A stretch of 54,084 bases of DNA. It comes from a virus. The translations under genes and the position numbers were made by a program. Numbering within the stretch: position 1 is the first letter of the stretch; each line of letters starts with the position of its first letter. The DNA is taken from positions 1 to 54,084 of the IMG/VR virus record IMGVR_UViG_3300048686_000814, one strand, 5' to 3'. This document shows, in pieces, positions 1 through 10,092 of the stretch. The notes under the pieces are model-generated. The model saw only the letters and a program-made list of their open reading frames with translations. It was not told where the DNA came from and did not search any database.

Positions 1-2683
1 CAAGGTACCCAGGGGTTACAAGGTACTCAGGGGGTTACAGGGACTTAGTATACAAGGTACTCAGGGGTTACAAGGTATACAAGGACAACAAGGTATACAA
101 GGTTTTGGTTATGAACAAAACCAAGGTATACAAGGTACCCAGGGGTTACAAGGTACCCAGGGGTTACAAGGTATACAAGGACAACAAGGTATACAAGGTT
201 TTGGTTATGAACAAAACCAAGGTATACAAGGTACACAAGGGTTACAAGGTACACAAGGTGTACAAGGTATACAAGGACAACAAGGTATACAAGGTTTTGG
301 TTATGAACAAAATCAAGGTATTCAGGGTACTCAAGGTATACAAGGACAACAAGGTATACAAGGTTTTGGTTATGAACAAAACCAAGGTATTCAGGGCACT
401 CAAGGGCTAAGGGGTATCCAAGGCACTACTGGTAGTCAAGGTAATCAAGGTGTACAAGGTGTACAAGGCCGAGAAGGTATTCAAGGCATAGGAGGTATAC
501 AAGGAACATCTAGCGGATATAGTCAAGATTGGTTGTTTGATACTAATACAAATTTAGGTACTACAGCTAATAAGGTTAGATTAAGTACTAGTTGGGCTAG
601 CGGTGCTGTATTTAAGTTATATATAAATAATTATAATGCTGATGGTAATTTAACTACAAATTGGTTAAATTCACTTTCAACATTTGGTACAGATAATAGT
701 TATTATGGTACTATTTCTATATTTACAATTGGTGACTCTACTAGGCGACTAATAGGAAAAGTTACTAGTATTATTAATAATACTACATATTACACACTTA
801 ATTGTGAGCCTGTTGAGACAGATGGCATATCACCGGTATTAAATCAACGAGTAACACTTTCATTTGCGCCTGCAGGTCAACGTGGTATACAGGGTGTACA
901 AGGCGTACAAGGTCATCAAGGTGTACAAGGTCGTCAAGGCATACAAGGTCCACAGAGTACACAAGGCATACAAGGTGAGCGCGGAGAAATAGGGCCAGGC
1001 TTTAGAATTACTATAGTTTACACAACTGTAGCCGACCTATTAGCAGATTTATATCCAGCAAATACTGAACCAGGAAATTTTGCATTAATTAATACAAATC
1101 CACCAACTGATCCTGATAATAATAAGGTTTATTTATGGACAGGGCATCCAGGTAGTGGAGGTAGTGGCTGGGTTTATCAAATAGATTTAGACGGTAGTCA
1201 TGCTGTACAAGGTATACGCGGTCCACAAGGTACTACCGGACAAGGTATACAAGGTATACAAGGTCAACAAGGCACACAAGGTGATATAGGATTACAAGGC
1301 ATAGATGGACAGTATGCTGGACAGGGTATACAAGGTCAGCAAGGCACACAAGGTAACATAGGATTACAAGGTATACAAGGTCCACAGAGTACACAAGGTA
1401 TACAGGGACAGCAAGGCACACAAGGTAACATAGGATTACAAGGCATACAAGGTCCACAGAGTATACAAGGCATACAGGGCTTACAAGGTTTTGGTTATCA
1501 ACAAAATCAAGGTATACAAGGTCCAGCTGGTTCTTATGGAAGTGGTGGATACCAGTACTATAATTTTACAGGTAATGGGACTCAAACACAATTTGTAATT
1601 ACTGGCGCTAATAATTTAACTAGTTTAAATATATTAGTATTAGAAAACGGTATTTTGCAACGTCCAGATATAGACTATACAGTTATTGCACCAAATGTAC
1701 TAAATTTTGTTATTGCTCCTCCTGTAAACATGAACATTCAAGTACGTGTGTTAGCAGGCGGGCTGCAGGGTATTCAAGGTTTTGGTTATCAACAAAATCA
1801 AGGTATACAAGGCGCTCAGGGTTTAGCTGGGCAATACGCTGGACAAGGTGACATAGGATTACAGGGTATACAAGGTTTTGGGTACGAACAAAATCAAGGT
1901 GTGCAAGGTATACAAGGTCATCAAGGTGTGCAAGGTGTGCAAGGTCATCAAGGTGTGCAAGGTGTGCAAGGTGTGCAAGGTCTACAAGGACTTTCAGTAG
2001 CTTGGCAGAATAATTGGAGTAACTATACTATATCATTTTTGCCGAATGATTATTTATTAAATGATATAGTATTTTATAGAGGTGCTAGCTATATATGTAT
2101 AACTCCACATACTAGTACAAATGATTTAACAGCCACTGGTTATCCCGATCAATCTGCTAATTGGAATTTAGTAGTTAGTCAAGGTGTACAAGGTATACAG
2201 GGTCAGCAAGGTACACAAGGATTTGATGGTATACAAGGTGCTCAAGGTTTAGTAGGAATACAAGGATACGGTTGGGCACAACAACGTGGTATTCAAGGTA
2301 CGCAAGGTGTTCAGGGTCGAGATGGTCAGTTTGTTGCTCAAGGCATACAAGGTCCAACAGGTAGAGCTGGTGGAGATGTTATAAAAACCTATAACATATT
2401 AAATGATTTTACAGCACCAATTACAGGATCACAAATTTTTGTACCAGCATCTAATACTAGCATAACAAAATTACAGATTACTAATGGGGAGCCAGCAAAA
2501 GTAGATATTACATTAGGTTTATATAAAAACAACAATTTATTAACATATATTACCCTATCTTCAGGTTTAATATCATATATGTTAACTGGTTTAAATTTTA
2601 GTATAAGTATTAACGATTATATAACGGTAAACGTAATAGCTGGTTATGGAAAAAATATGTCTCTTACATTGTTAAATACTTAA
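1..2683 (+). CDS. Collagen-like tail fibre protein (5' end outside window)
   Basis: Long open frame (codons in phase with nt 2) running in from the left edge with no stop until 2683; a TTG at 533 is only an internal codon. It is built of Gly-X-Gln triplets (GIQG, GVQG, GTQG) typical of phage collagen-like fibres that trimerise, interrupted by FGYEQNQ/FGYQQNQ spacers and by non-repetitive domains at about nt 527-880, 990-1200, 1530-1770, 1995-2180 and 2370-2683. The 1995-2180 domain is Trp/Tyr-rich with an [11 protein letters not shown] stretch, resembling chitin/cellulose-binding CBM5/12 modules, so receptor or glycan binding is likely. In the first ~30 nt the G-X-Q register is in frame 1; a five-G run at 30-34 (four G in sister repeats) shifts it. 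It precedes another large virion-like gene with a 29-nt gap. Confidence 0.85.
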   Translation, partial: KVPRGYKVLRGLQGLSIQGTQGLQGIQGQQGIQGFGYEQNQGIQGTQGLQGTQGLQGIQGQQGIQGFGYEQNQGIQGTQGLQGTQGVQGIQGQQGIQGFGYEQNQGIQGTQGIQGQQGIQGFGYEQNQGIQGTQGLRGIQGTTGSQGNQGVQGVQGREGIQGIGGIQGTSSGYSQDWLFDTNTNLGTTANKVRLSTSWASGAVFKLYINNYNADGNLTTNWLNSLSTFGTDNSYYGTISIFTIGDSTRRLIGKVTSIINNTTYYTLNCEPVETDGISPVLNQRVTLSFAPAGQRGIQGVQGVQGHQGVQGRQGIQGPQSTQGIQGERGEIGPGFRITIVYTTVADLLADLYPANTEPGNFALINTNPPTDPDNNKVYLWTGHPGSGGSGWVYQIDLDGSHAVQGIRGPQGTTGQGIQGIQGQQGTQGDIGLQGIDGQYAGQGIQGQQGTQGNIGLQGIQGPQSTQGIQGQQGTQGNIGLQGIQGPQSIQGIQGLQGFGYQQNQGIQGPAGSYGSGGYQYYNFTGNGTQTQFVITGANNLTSLNILVLENGILQRPDIDYTVIAPNVLNFVIAPPVNMNIQVRVLAGGLQGIQGFGYQQNQGIQGAQGLAGQYAGQGDIGLQGIQGFGYEQNQGVQGIQGHQGVQGVQGHQGVQGVQGVQGLQGLSVAWQNNWSNYTISFLPNDYLLNDIVFYRGASYICITPHTSTNDLTATGYPDQSANWNLVVSQGVQGIQGQQGTQGFDGIQGAQGLVGIQGYGWAQQRGIQGTQGVQGRDGQFVAQGIQGPTGRAGGDVIKTYNILNDFTAPITGSQIFVPASNTSITKLQITNGEPAKVDITLGLYKNNNLLTYITLSSGLISYMLTGLNFSISINDYITVNVIAGYGKNMSLTLLNT
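50..410 (+). repeat. Near-identical tandem repeats inside the collagen-like fibre gene
   Basis: Roughly 70-96 nt units, each coding a few G-X-Q triplets followed by GFGYEQNQ, are repeated with very few base changes; FGYEQNQ codons begin near 107, 203, 299 and 368. The DNA-level identity, including codon choice, implies recent duplication, and unit number could change by slippage or recombination. Shorter diverged copies recur near 1490, 1790 and 1880. Confidence 0.85.
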
Positions 2684-2712
2684 TTAATAAATACTTTTTT
2701 TGGAGAATTTTA

Positions 2713-5700
2713 ATGGCAGTAACTATAACTGAAACTGGTAGAAATAGTGCCACCGTAACATACGGTGGCATTGCAACAGGTGCAGACATATGGGATACAT
2801 TTAGAGCTGTTGATAAATGGATTAGAAACGATACTTTAAGCGGTACAGTAACAGCATCAGCATCAACAGTTACAGGTACTAATACTGTATTTCTTAAGCA
2901 GTTAACTGCTGGCGATCAAATAATGATTGGAAGTCAGGTTAGAACTGTTGCTACTGTACCGAATGATACCACATTTACAGTAACTTCAGCATTTAGTCCA
3001 GCAATAACACTACCTTCATCAGTTCACTATATACGAGGTAGTTTAACAGGTACTTCTGCTGCTACTACAGTTAGAGGCACTACTAATGGGACTGTAGCAA
3101 CTACTGCAGGAAGTACTACAGTAACCGGTACAGGTACGTGGTTTATGAGTTGCGCAACTAATTCTATAGTACCAATTCTTTTATCAGGTACAGTAGAAGT
3201 ATCGTCAACAACGGATACTCCTGCTAATACAATTACAGGTATAGGTACAAGTTTTGCTACAGGAGATCACACAAGTTCAACTAGACTACAACCTGGAGAT
3301 TGTATTACAGTAGTATCTAATGGTCGTAGCTTTTATTTTGAAGTAGACCAAGTCAGTAGTGATTTGAGTGTTACGGTAGTGTCTGGCCCAACAACTGCAA
3401 TAGCAGCAGGTGCTCAAATATATAAAGCTACTAATGGTGCTACAGGAAGAACTATCAGTATTAATGGGCAAATACGACAGATAACAGCTTTAACTAGCAA
3501 CACTTCTCTAACTGTTAATGCGCCATTTGATTTTACCGACTCCGGCATGCGTATGAAAACATATCCACGAGGAACAGTTGCTAATGCTGTAGCCGGAACA
3601 AGAATTCAATCTACTGGTTGTAGTAGCAGCGGCACGGTATTAACAGTTGCAGCAACACTTACTGGTTTAGTAACTGTAGGATCTGCTCTACAAGTTACAG
3701 CAGGTACAGGTGCACTAGCTACCGGCGTGGCAACTACTATACTTAATCAAATAACGGGTGGTAGCGGAGCATCTGTTACTAGTGCTAGTTGTAGCGGTAG
3801 CTCCGGTACTAATACTATTACTCTTGGCGCCACTAATAGTTCTATTAGAGTTGGGCAATTATTATCTGGTAATGGTGCAACTATAGCTGGTATAGAGCCA
3901 GACACATATGTAACAACTATTAGTGGAACAACTGTTACGTTAAGTAAAAATTTAAGTGGCACTTTAAGTGGCACAACAGTTCACTTTTATAATCCAGGTG
4001 GATTAGGTACATATACATTAAGTGCAACACCAGGAACACCATTAAGTGCAGCTACAGTAACATTTAGCACTATTCAAGGTACTAATGCTAATTTTGCTTG
4101 GGATCTTGCTGATGGTGATCAAGTATGGATTGGTGATGAGCTGAGAACTTTTAAGTTTTCCACTAGTGGTACAGGAATAACATCTACAACAACAGGTGGT
4201 GCAGTAGATATAGGATATACTTTAGATTATGCTACTTATACCGGTACTACACCTATACACACTATGCGACAGCTATATCAAGGAGTACTATTACGCCCTG
4301 AAGAAAGTTATATTAATGGTACAGGAACAGCATTTTTAACAGAACTACGTGTTGGTGACGAATTAAATATAGAAGGTACAGATGTTATAGTAAGCCAAAT
4401 TTTAAGTAATACTAGATGTAGAATAACTACAGATTTTAGTCATACTCTTGGTACTAGTAGCACTATATATAAAAAATTAAAAATACACGGCAATGTACTT
4501 GAAGGTAATAGAGATGGTGGAACTACACCAGGCAATAAATTTAGCCAAGCAACTACAATATTAGCAACCACAAATAGCGTTTATTTAGCAGGTACAAATC
4601 AAATTACTGTAGCAAGTGCTACAAACTTTAATCAATATAATTTAATTAAAATACATGGTGCAGGCGGAGCACCAGTAGTATTAAGCGGAACTATCAATAA
4701 TGTAACCGCAAGCACAACTGTTACAGGTACAGGAACCTTATTTACTACTCAATTATTTATAGGTGCTGAAGTTTCTATAGCTGGGCAATATTTTGTAGTT
4801 ACAGCTATTGCTAGTGATACTTCAATGACAGTTAATTCGGCTATGACTGTAGTTGGACCAACTCCAATATATCGAACAATACCTCACTATTCGGCTATTG
4901 CATCAGCATCAGGAGTAGCCGCTGTTACACTAGCACAGCCTATTCAACATACAGTGTATGCTACTGCTGCTAATCCTTGTATTGTTTATACGCCTAATAC
5001 AGGAGCTGATTTTATTGAATATGTATATTCTTCACCTAATAAAAGTGCTGAAGCAAGTACAGCATTACTTAATACTAGTTTAGACAGAAAGTATTTTGGA
5101 TTTAGATTTTATCCGCTAATGCAAAATGCAACGACTTATAGCACAGGAAATGTTATAAGTGGATATACTCCAACTGCAACTGCAACTATTTCAACAGCTT
5201 TAAGTGGTTGGAACACTCCTGTATATGAGCGTTGGGCAGCTGGTTATGCTGGCACTGGTGGTGTAGGTATTAATTTAGCAGATTGTTCTGGTGGTACTGT
5301 TATGATTGGTTCACAGCCAACTACAACAACCTTTACACTAAGTAATTTAATTTGCGGCAGTGTTGCTGTACCAGCTACAACTACACAGTATTCTCCATTT
5401 GCAGCAGGTGTTGCAGATAACGTAGTTACAGCTATATCAGGCGGAACAGTAAATGCATCTGCTTCTACATATACAATGACTTTAAGCCCTACTATTGCTG
5501 CAAATTCAGTTGTAATAGGCGGCATAAGCACAGTTTTTGATACACAAATAGGTACACAAACTAGTGGTGGATCACTATATTTATTTGGCAATTCTAGATA
5601 TTTTTGCTTGCAAGGCAAAAGCCTAGCTAATGTGCCTACAAATTGGATAGGTTGTTTTGAATTTGAGCGCGCTCAACCAGAAGATTTAGGAACAGGAATA

Positions 5701-6549
5701 GTAGGTACTACTGGAGTTACTATAAGTTCATTTAATTTAGCTGGTGGTGTAGCAGCAGGTAGCACATTTTTAACAGAACCGGCAAAAAATCAAGGTATGG
5801 GTGCTTCAGCAGTTCTTTATGCTTCAGGTGCAACACCATATCCGTGCTATGGCTATATAAACGGTCAACGAATGCCTGTAGGAGCTTCACAATATCCTAG
5901 CTTACCTGGACCTGGAAATGCTCCGGTACATGGAAATGTAATATCTGTGCCTCGTGTACGATCATCACCTACAGATCTAGTTGGTGTTAATGCGCATATA
6001 TATAGTGCACTTACTATTACTTTAGGTAGATGGGGTCACATGTATGATTTATCAGCTACTGGAGCATATATTAGTCCTGGAACTATTGCTTCAAATGGTT
6101 TACCTGTTCAAACCACTACAGCACCTGCTACAGCAACTGTTGATAGTATACCACAACCACATTTAGGTCAAATAGTACCAGTAAATACTAATCTATATGG
6201 TGGAAAACGTTTTATGTTTAGTCCTATAGTAGTTCTTGGTAATGCAGTTGATCCTGATATACGTGGTAGAATATACGGATTAAAAATAGTATCTAGTAAT
6301 TTAGGAACACTAATGGATACTGTTTCAATTAATATTGATAGTAATCAATTTTATGATGCTGGTGGTACTACTACAGATCATTGGTTATTAACAGCAGCTG
6401 CGCGTACGTTTAGATATACTCTTCGTAGTAGAACAGATACTACTGATCCTAGACAAAGTTATAGAAGCTTGGAAGATACTGCCGCACAAACTGCAAATAC
6501 AATTGCAACTGCTTTTGCTAATAATTTTAGAGTAGCATTGGCAGTATAA
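2713..6549 (+). CDS. Large repeat-built virion protein, probable tail fibre or tail-associated protein
   Basis: 1278 aa, Thr/Ser/Gly/Ala-rich and almost free of charged residues. It starts at an ATG with GGAG ten bases upstream. A beta-type module recurs: V-x-GTGT-x-F, then L-x-x-GD-x-I-x-I-x-G, then V-x-x-I-x-SDT-x-x-TV; copies begin near residues 50, 138, 170, 535 and 695. Such GTGTxF modules are familiar from phage tail and fibre proteins. The C-terminal ~300 residues are not repetitive and include IRGRIYGLKIV. It lies directly after the collagen-like fibre and is followed at once by the 6551 gene, so a shared distal tail structure is likely. The exact role and any host-receptor specificity are not visible. 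Confidence 0.7.
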   Translation: MAVTITETGRNSATVTYGGIATGADIWDTFRAVDKWIRNDTLSGTVTASASTVTGTNTVFLKQLTAGDQIMIGSQVRTVATVPNDTTFTVTSAFSPAITLPSSVHYIRGSLTGTSAATTVRGTTNGTVATTAGSTTVTGTGTWFMSCATNSIVPILLSGTVEVSSTTDTPANTITGIGTSFATGDHTSSTRLQPGDCITVVSNGRSFYFEVDQVSSDLSVTVVSGPTTAIAAGAQIYKATNGATGRTISINGQIRQITALTSNTSLTVNAPFDFTDSGMRMKTYPRGTVANAVAGTRIQSTGCSSSGTVLTVAATLTGLVTVGSALQVTAGTGALATGVATTILNQITGGSGASVTSASCSGSSGTNTITLGATNSSIRVGQLLSGNGATIAGIEPDTYVTTISGTTVTLSKNLSGTLSGTTVHFYNPGGLGTYTLSATPGTPLSAATVTFSTIQGTNANFAWDLADGDQVWIGDELRTFKFSTSGTGITSTTTGGAVDIGYTLDYATYTGTTPIHTMRQLYQGVLLRPEESYINGTGTAFLTELRVGDELNIEGTDVIVSQILSNTRCRITTDFSHTLGTSSTIYKKLKIHGNVLEGNRDGGTTPGNKFSQATTILATTNSVYLAGTNQITVASATNFNQYNLIKIHGAGGAPVVLSGTINNVTASTTVTGTGTLFTTQLFIGAEVSIAGQYFVVTAIASDTSMTVNSAMTVVGPTPIYRTIPHYSAIASASGVAAVTLAQPIQHTVYATAANPCIVYTPNTGADFIEYVYSSPNKSAEASTALLNTSLDRKYFGFRFYPLMQNATTYSTGNVISGYTPTATATISTALSGWNTPVYERWAAGYAGTGGVGINLADCSGGTVMIGSQPTTTTFTLSNLICGSVAVPATTTQYSPFAAGVADNVVTAISGGTVNASASTYTMTLSPTIAANSVVIGGISTVFDTQIGTQTSGGSLYLFGNSRYFCLQGKSLANVPTNWIGCFEFERAQPEDLGTGIVGTTGVTISSFNLAGGVAAGSTFLTEPAKNQGMGASAVLYASGATPYPCYGYINGQRMPVGASQYPSLPGPGNAPVHGNVISVPRVRSSPTDLVGVNAHIYSALTITLGRWGHMYDLSATGAYISPGTIASNGLPVQTTTAPATATVDSIPQPHLGQIVPVNTNLYGGKRFMFSPIVVLGNAVDPDIRGRIYGLKIVSSNLGTLMDTVSINIDSNQFYDAGGTTTDHWLLTAAARTFRYTLRSRTDTTDPRQSYRSLEDTAAQTANTIATAFANNFRVALAV

Positions 6550-6550
6550 A

Positions 6551-6943
6551 ATGGCAGCTATACTAGGTGATTTTTCAGGATTTTCAATCAATAACAGCCA
6601 GGGAAAAATACAACGTATTTTTCCCTTAGCAAGTGCTAGAGCTAACACAACTAGTGGAAATATAGCTAAATTTAATGTAAGTGCTAGAGAAATTAGTAAT
6701 AATTATTTTACAATAACTAGTAAATTACAGCAACCAATACCAGTATTAAAATCGGCTTTAAACCTAGATACTATATCTAATACTGCAGGAAAAACAGTTG
6801 ATAAAACTATTGTTTTAGCCTTGCCAGCAACAATAGATCACTTAAAAGCATTAAATTTTATAAATAAATTTAAAATAAGTGCGTCTGATAGTATAGCAAT
6901 CTATTCTTCGTCTACAAAAGTTCCTATTCAATTTTGGAGTTAA
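6551..6943 (+). CDS. Hypothetical virion-associated protein, 130 aa
   Basis: 130 aa. The ATG follows the stop of the large tail protein by one base, so the two are probably translationally coupled. The sequence is rich in Ser, Asn, Ala and Ile, with no signal peptide or membrane segment, and has no motif I recognise. Its place directly behind the fibre genes suggests a small tail or fibre-assembly component (inference). Confidence 0.6.
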   Translation: MAAILGDFSGFSINNSQGKIQRIFPLASARANTTSGNIAKFNVSAREISNNYFTITSKLQQPIPVLKSALNLDTISNTAGKTVDKTIVLALPATIDHLKALNFINKFKISASDSIAIYSSSTKVPIQFWS

Positions 6944-6950
6944 TTTTTAA

Positions 6951-7175
6951 ATGGAAACCTTATATAATGAACTAAACAATGTATTTCCAAATCAGTGGTG
7001 GTTTTATGAAGTGCAAGGTTTAAATTACTATGAAGCTTCTGATCGATGTGTTAGATTAACAGCTAATCCCTCACACGTAGTAAACTATTATGGAAAATTA
7101 ATTTTTGCCTCTGTAGATAAAATACCTAGTGATGATATACCTTGGTTAGTATTAATTGGCGGTCCCGCTAATTAA
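6951..7175 (+). CDS. Hypothetical protein, 74 aa
   Basis: 74 aa, aromatic-rich (NQWWFYEVQGLNYYEA), starting 8 nt after the previous stop. No recognised domain. It sits between the tail genes and the lysis cassette; its own stop is 5 nt before the spanin-type gene's ATG at 7180. Confidence 0.55.
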   Translation: METLYNELNNVFPNQWWFYEVQGLNYYEASDRCVRLTANPSHVVNYYGKLIFASVDKIPSDDIPWLVLIGGPAN

Positions 7176-7179
7176 TACT

Positions 7180-7731
7180 ATGTTTATATTAAATTTTATA
7201 CCGGATTGGTTCTTTCCACTATTAGCTGTAGCTTGTATAATTTTGTTTTTTGCTACTAGATTTTTTGCACAATTAATTCCGCAAGCAAAATTAATACACT
7301 ATAGTATGATTCCACTATTTGCACTCTCACTATTTTTAATGGGTGCAAATTGGAATAATAATTATTGGCAAGAAAAGTTAACTGAAGAGACTGCCAAAGC
7401 AGAAGCTGCAGCCAAGCAGCAAGAAGTAGTAAATCAGCAGTTAAAACAAGAACGAGAAGCTAAACTGCAACAACTTAAAGACAGTGCAGAGCGTGAACGT
7501 CAGCAAAATAAACGGTTTATTGAGGTACTTAAATCAAAGGACGCTACAGTGCAAAATGTGTTAGCCACGCTTAGTAAAGCTGAACAGGATAAATATGCTG
7601 CACTAGGCGAAAAAGATAAACTGGCAGCTAATAAAAAACTGGAGGATGTGTTAGCTAACGCCAAAAACTGCCCAACTGTGCCTGAATTGTACCTAGAAAA
7701 ACTTAATAATACTGCTAAGGGTGCAAAATAA
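7180..7731 (+). CDS. Inner-membrane coiled-coil protein, i-spanin-like
   Basis: 183 aa from the ATG at 7180; an upstream in-frame TTG at 7156 would overlap the previous gene and is less likely. Two hydrophobic segments (about residues 8-28 and 37-55) are followed by a long Glu/Gln/Lys/Ala-rich coiled coil (about 62-150), the layout expected of a membrane-anchored periplasmic protein such as an Rz-type i-spanin. Its stop overlaps the start of a lipoprotein gene (TAATG), and the endolysin follows, which supports a role in disrupting the Gram-negative envelope at lysis. Two membrane segments instead of one is unusual for a spanin, so a holin/spanin-like variant is possible. Confidence 0.65.
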   Translation: MFILNFIPDWFFPLLAVACIILFFATRFFAQLIPQAKLIHYSMIPLFALSLFLMGANWNNNYWQEKLTEETAKAEAAAKQQEVVNQQLKQEREAKLQQLKDSAERERQQNKRFIEVLKSKDATVQNVLATLSKAEQDKYAALGEKDKLAANKKLEDVLANAKNCPTVPELYLEKLNNTAKGAK

Positions 7732-7994
7732 TGAAATTAGTAATATTAGCACTAGCTAGCACACTATTAGCTGGCTGCTTCCAAACATTTAAGGTTAATC
7801 CACCCTGGCCACAAATAGCAGATTCAGCAATGCTTAAACAATGCGATCAACTAAAGTTGGCTAATACGCAGGATGTAAGCATGGCAGAGCTTGTAGATTT
7901 AATACAGCAAAACTACAATTTATACCATATGTGTAAGTTAAATAATGATAGTTGGGTACGGTGGTATAATACCCACTGGAAAAAGGAGAAGTAA
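7731..7994 (+). CDS. Outer-membrane lipoprotein, o-spanin (Rz1)-like
   Basis: 87 aa with a lipoprotein signal: short basic start, hydrophobic stretch, and lipobox LLAGC (Cys16). The mature part is about 70 aa. It overlaps the upstream i-spanin-like gene by one base and the endolysin gene by one base. A lipoprotein between an i-spanin-like protein and an endolysin fits an Rz1-type o-spanin that joins the inner and outer membranes during lysis. The overlap is end-to-start rather than nested as in lambda. Confidence 0.65.
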   Translation: MKLVILALASTLLAGCFQTFKVNPPWPQIADSAMLKQCDQLKLANTQDVSMAELVDLIQQNYNLYHMCKLNNDSWVRWYNTHWKKEK

Positions 7995-8608
7995 TGGAAC
8001 TAACACAAGATCAATTAAAACAAATAATTCCAAAGAACCAATATGTTAGTTACTGGTATACTGCTCTACAGCAATTATTACCACAATATGAAATAAATAC
8101 TGCAGACCGCATAGCTGCCTTTTTAGCACAGTGTGCACACGAGTCGGGCGGTTTTGTGTTTATTAAAGAAAACTTAAACTATCGCTGGCAAAGTCTGCGT
8201 AAAACATTTCCCAAGTATTTTCCTACAGATGCATTGGCGCAGCAATATGAGAAAAAGCCTGAAAAGATTGCTAACCGTGTATATGCTAATCGCATGGGTA
8301 ATGGTCCTGAAGAGTCAGGAGACGGATATAAATTTTGTGGACGTGGATTGATACAAGTAACTGGCAGAGAAAACTATAGTTGGTTTGCTGCAAGCTTACA
8401 GATTAGTCCTGAAGAAGCTAGTGAATATATGGAAACCTTTGAAGGTGCTGCACAAAGTGCATGTTGGTTTTGGGAATCAAATAATCTCAATCAGTGGGCG
8501 GATAAACAAGATATACTTACCCTTACAAAACGCATAAATGGCGGAACAATTGGCTTAGAAGATAGGAAAAAACACTACGAGCATTGCCTACATATACTAA
8601 GTCACTAA
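7994..8608 (+). CDS. Endolysin, GH19 chitinase-like lysozyme domain
   Basis: 204 aa. The motifs are those of glycoside hydrolase family 19 phage lysins: AAFLAQCAHESGGF with Glu50 as likely general acid, then NLNYRW, and CGRGLIQVTGRENY. It would cut the glycan strands of peptidoglycan. There is no signal peptide or SAR segment, so release through a holin is expected; several small membrane proteins downstream are candidates. It has an AAGGAG ribosome site and is coupled to the o-spanin-like gene. Confidence 0.85.
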   Translation: MELTQDQLKQIIPKNQYVSYWYTALQQLLPQYEINTADRIAAFLAQCAHESGGFVFIKENLNYRWQSLRKTFPKYFPTDALAQQYEKKPEKIANRVYANRMGNGPEESGDGYKFCGRGLIQVTGRENYSWFAASLQISPEEASEYMETFEGAAQSACWFWESNNLNQWADKQDILTLTKRINGGTIGLEDRKKHYEHCLHILSH

Positions 8609-8628
8609 AATAGTCTAAGGAGACTAAT

Positions 8629-10092
8629 ATGAGAAAAGTATTAGCCTTTATTACAGCTTTATTATTTGGCTTAGTAGGTCCAAGCCTTGCTCAACAAACT
8701 CTTATCAACCAAGCTCCTTATACAAGTACGAGTTTAGTTGATACTAATAGTACTAGTAATAGTACAAGTAATGTTACTACCAACAATACCACTACTTCAA
8801 CCACTAATAATACTAATACAAACATTCAGAGTGGTACAGTAACTAATAACAATGTTATGAGCGGTAGTGTAACTTATACTAATAATAATGTGCAAAGCGG
8901 TACATTAACTAATATTAATCAAAATACCAATACTAATACAAACACTAGCACTAATACCAACAACAATATACAAAGTGGTACTGTAACTAATAATAATGTT
9001 ATGAGCGGTAGTGTAACTTATACTAATAATAATGTGCAAAGCGGTACACTAACTAACATCAATCAAAACACTAACGCTACTACAAGTGATAACACGAATA
9101 GAACTATAATGAGTGGTAGTTTAACTAATACCAACATCAATACCAACAACAACATCAACTCTGGTGATCAAACAATTCGCAATGTACAGAGTGGTACAGT
9201 AACCTATAATAATAACAATGTAAATAGTTCTACATCAACTAGTGATAATACCAATCGCAATATCATGTCAGGCACTGTGACTTATAATAACAACAATGTT
9301 ACAACTAGCAACAATGTCAACCAAAACATTAATTCTGGTACAATGACGTATAACAATAATAATATTAACACTAGTAACAGTACTAACACTAATACAAATA
9401 ATAATATTAATACTGGTGACATGACCAACCGCAACATCAATACATCTACCAGCACTGCGGTCAATACCAATCAAAACAATAATGTCAATACCAGCACCAG
9501 TACCAGTAGAAATGTCAACACTAATAACAATATTAATACTGGTGATCAAACTGTGCGTACTGTACAAAGCGGAGGCACAGACAATAAAAATACCAATGTC
9601 AATACTAACGAAAACAAGAGTACTAGTACTAATACCAATAATAATGTACAAACAGGAGACATGACCAACCGTAATATCAACGACACTAGAATAACACAGA
9701 CCATACGTCAACCGCCCCCAACAGCAGTAGCACCAGCCATGATGAGCATGGGTCAAGATCTTTGTGTGACCGGTGTGAGTGGTGCAGCACAAACACAGGT
9801 GCTTGGTATTAGTTTTGGTGCAACACAGCGTGATTTCAACTGCGAAAGATTGCGTCTAAGCAAAACACTATATGACATGGGTATGAAAGTCGCTGCTGTA
9901 GCCACTATGTGTCAGGATCGTAGAATATGGGACGCCATGATGGCTGCAGGTACACCATGCCCAATAGAAGGCAAAATTGGTGATCAGGCACGTGAAGCGT
10001 GGAAAAAAAATCCACACTTAATTCCTGATCCTGTAGAAAAACTAGCTGTAGTTGATGACAATTACGAAGATCGCGTAAGGTATCGCAGGTAA
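8629..10092 (+). CDS. Secreted Asn/Thr-rich repeat protein with conserved C-terminal domain
   Basis: 487 aa. A cleavable Sec signal (about residues 1-21, ending SLAQ) leads into about 330 residues made almost only of Asn, Thr and Ser, with repeated units such as NNNIQSGTVTNNNV, MSGSVTYTNNNVQSG and NTGDMTNRNIN. Periodic N/S/T/Q/G strands of this kind are reminiscent of curli-like or beta-solenoid proteins. The last ~130 residues are a different, Cys-containing globular domain (Cys at LCVTG, FNCERL, TMCQD and TPCPIE; DRRIWDAM). It starts 21 nt after the endolysin and overlaps the next secreted protein by one base. A virion surface fibre or an envelope or extracellular amyloid-like protein are both possible; I do not know this family. 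Confidence 0.7.
   Translation: MRKVLAFITALLFGLVGPSLAQQTLINQAPYTSTSLVDTNSTSNSTSNVTTNNTTTSTTNNTNTNIQSGTVTNNNVMSGSVTYTNNNVQSGTLTNINQNTNTNTNTSTNTNNNIQSGTVTNNNVMSGSVTYTNNNVQSGTLTNINQNTNATTSDNTNRTIMSGSLTNTNINTNNNINSGDQTIRNVQSGTVTYNNNNVNSSTSTSDNTNRNIMSGTVTYNNNNVTTSNNVNQNINSGTMTYNNNNINTSNSTNTNTNNNINTGDMTNRNINTSTSTAVNTNQNNNVNTSTSTSRNVNTNNNINTGDQTVRTVQSGGTDNKNTNVNTNENKSTSTNTNNNVQTGDMTNRNINDTRITQTIRQPPPTAVAPAMMSMGQDLCVTGVSGAAQTQVLGISFGATQRDFNCERLRLSKTLYDMGMKVAAVATMCQDRRIWDAMMAAGTPCPIEGKIGDQAREAWKKNPHLIPDPVEKLAVVDDNYEDRVRYRR

Noticed and set aside
45-254. Opposite-strand open frames across the collagen-like repeats (also 1233-1457, 2175-2357).
   Set aside because: They are YLVYLV-type mirror translations of G-X-Q repeats in the real + strand gene, with no ribosome sites or domains.
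50-410. Regularly spaced repeats resembling a CRISPR array.
   Set aside because: The repeats are in-frame protein-coding collagen units with no unique spacers and no cas genes.
9268-9792. A 174-codon frame opposite the Asn/Thr repeat gene.
   Set aside because: Low-complexity reverse reading of the repeats; the + strand frame has a signal peptide and correct overlaps.
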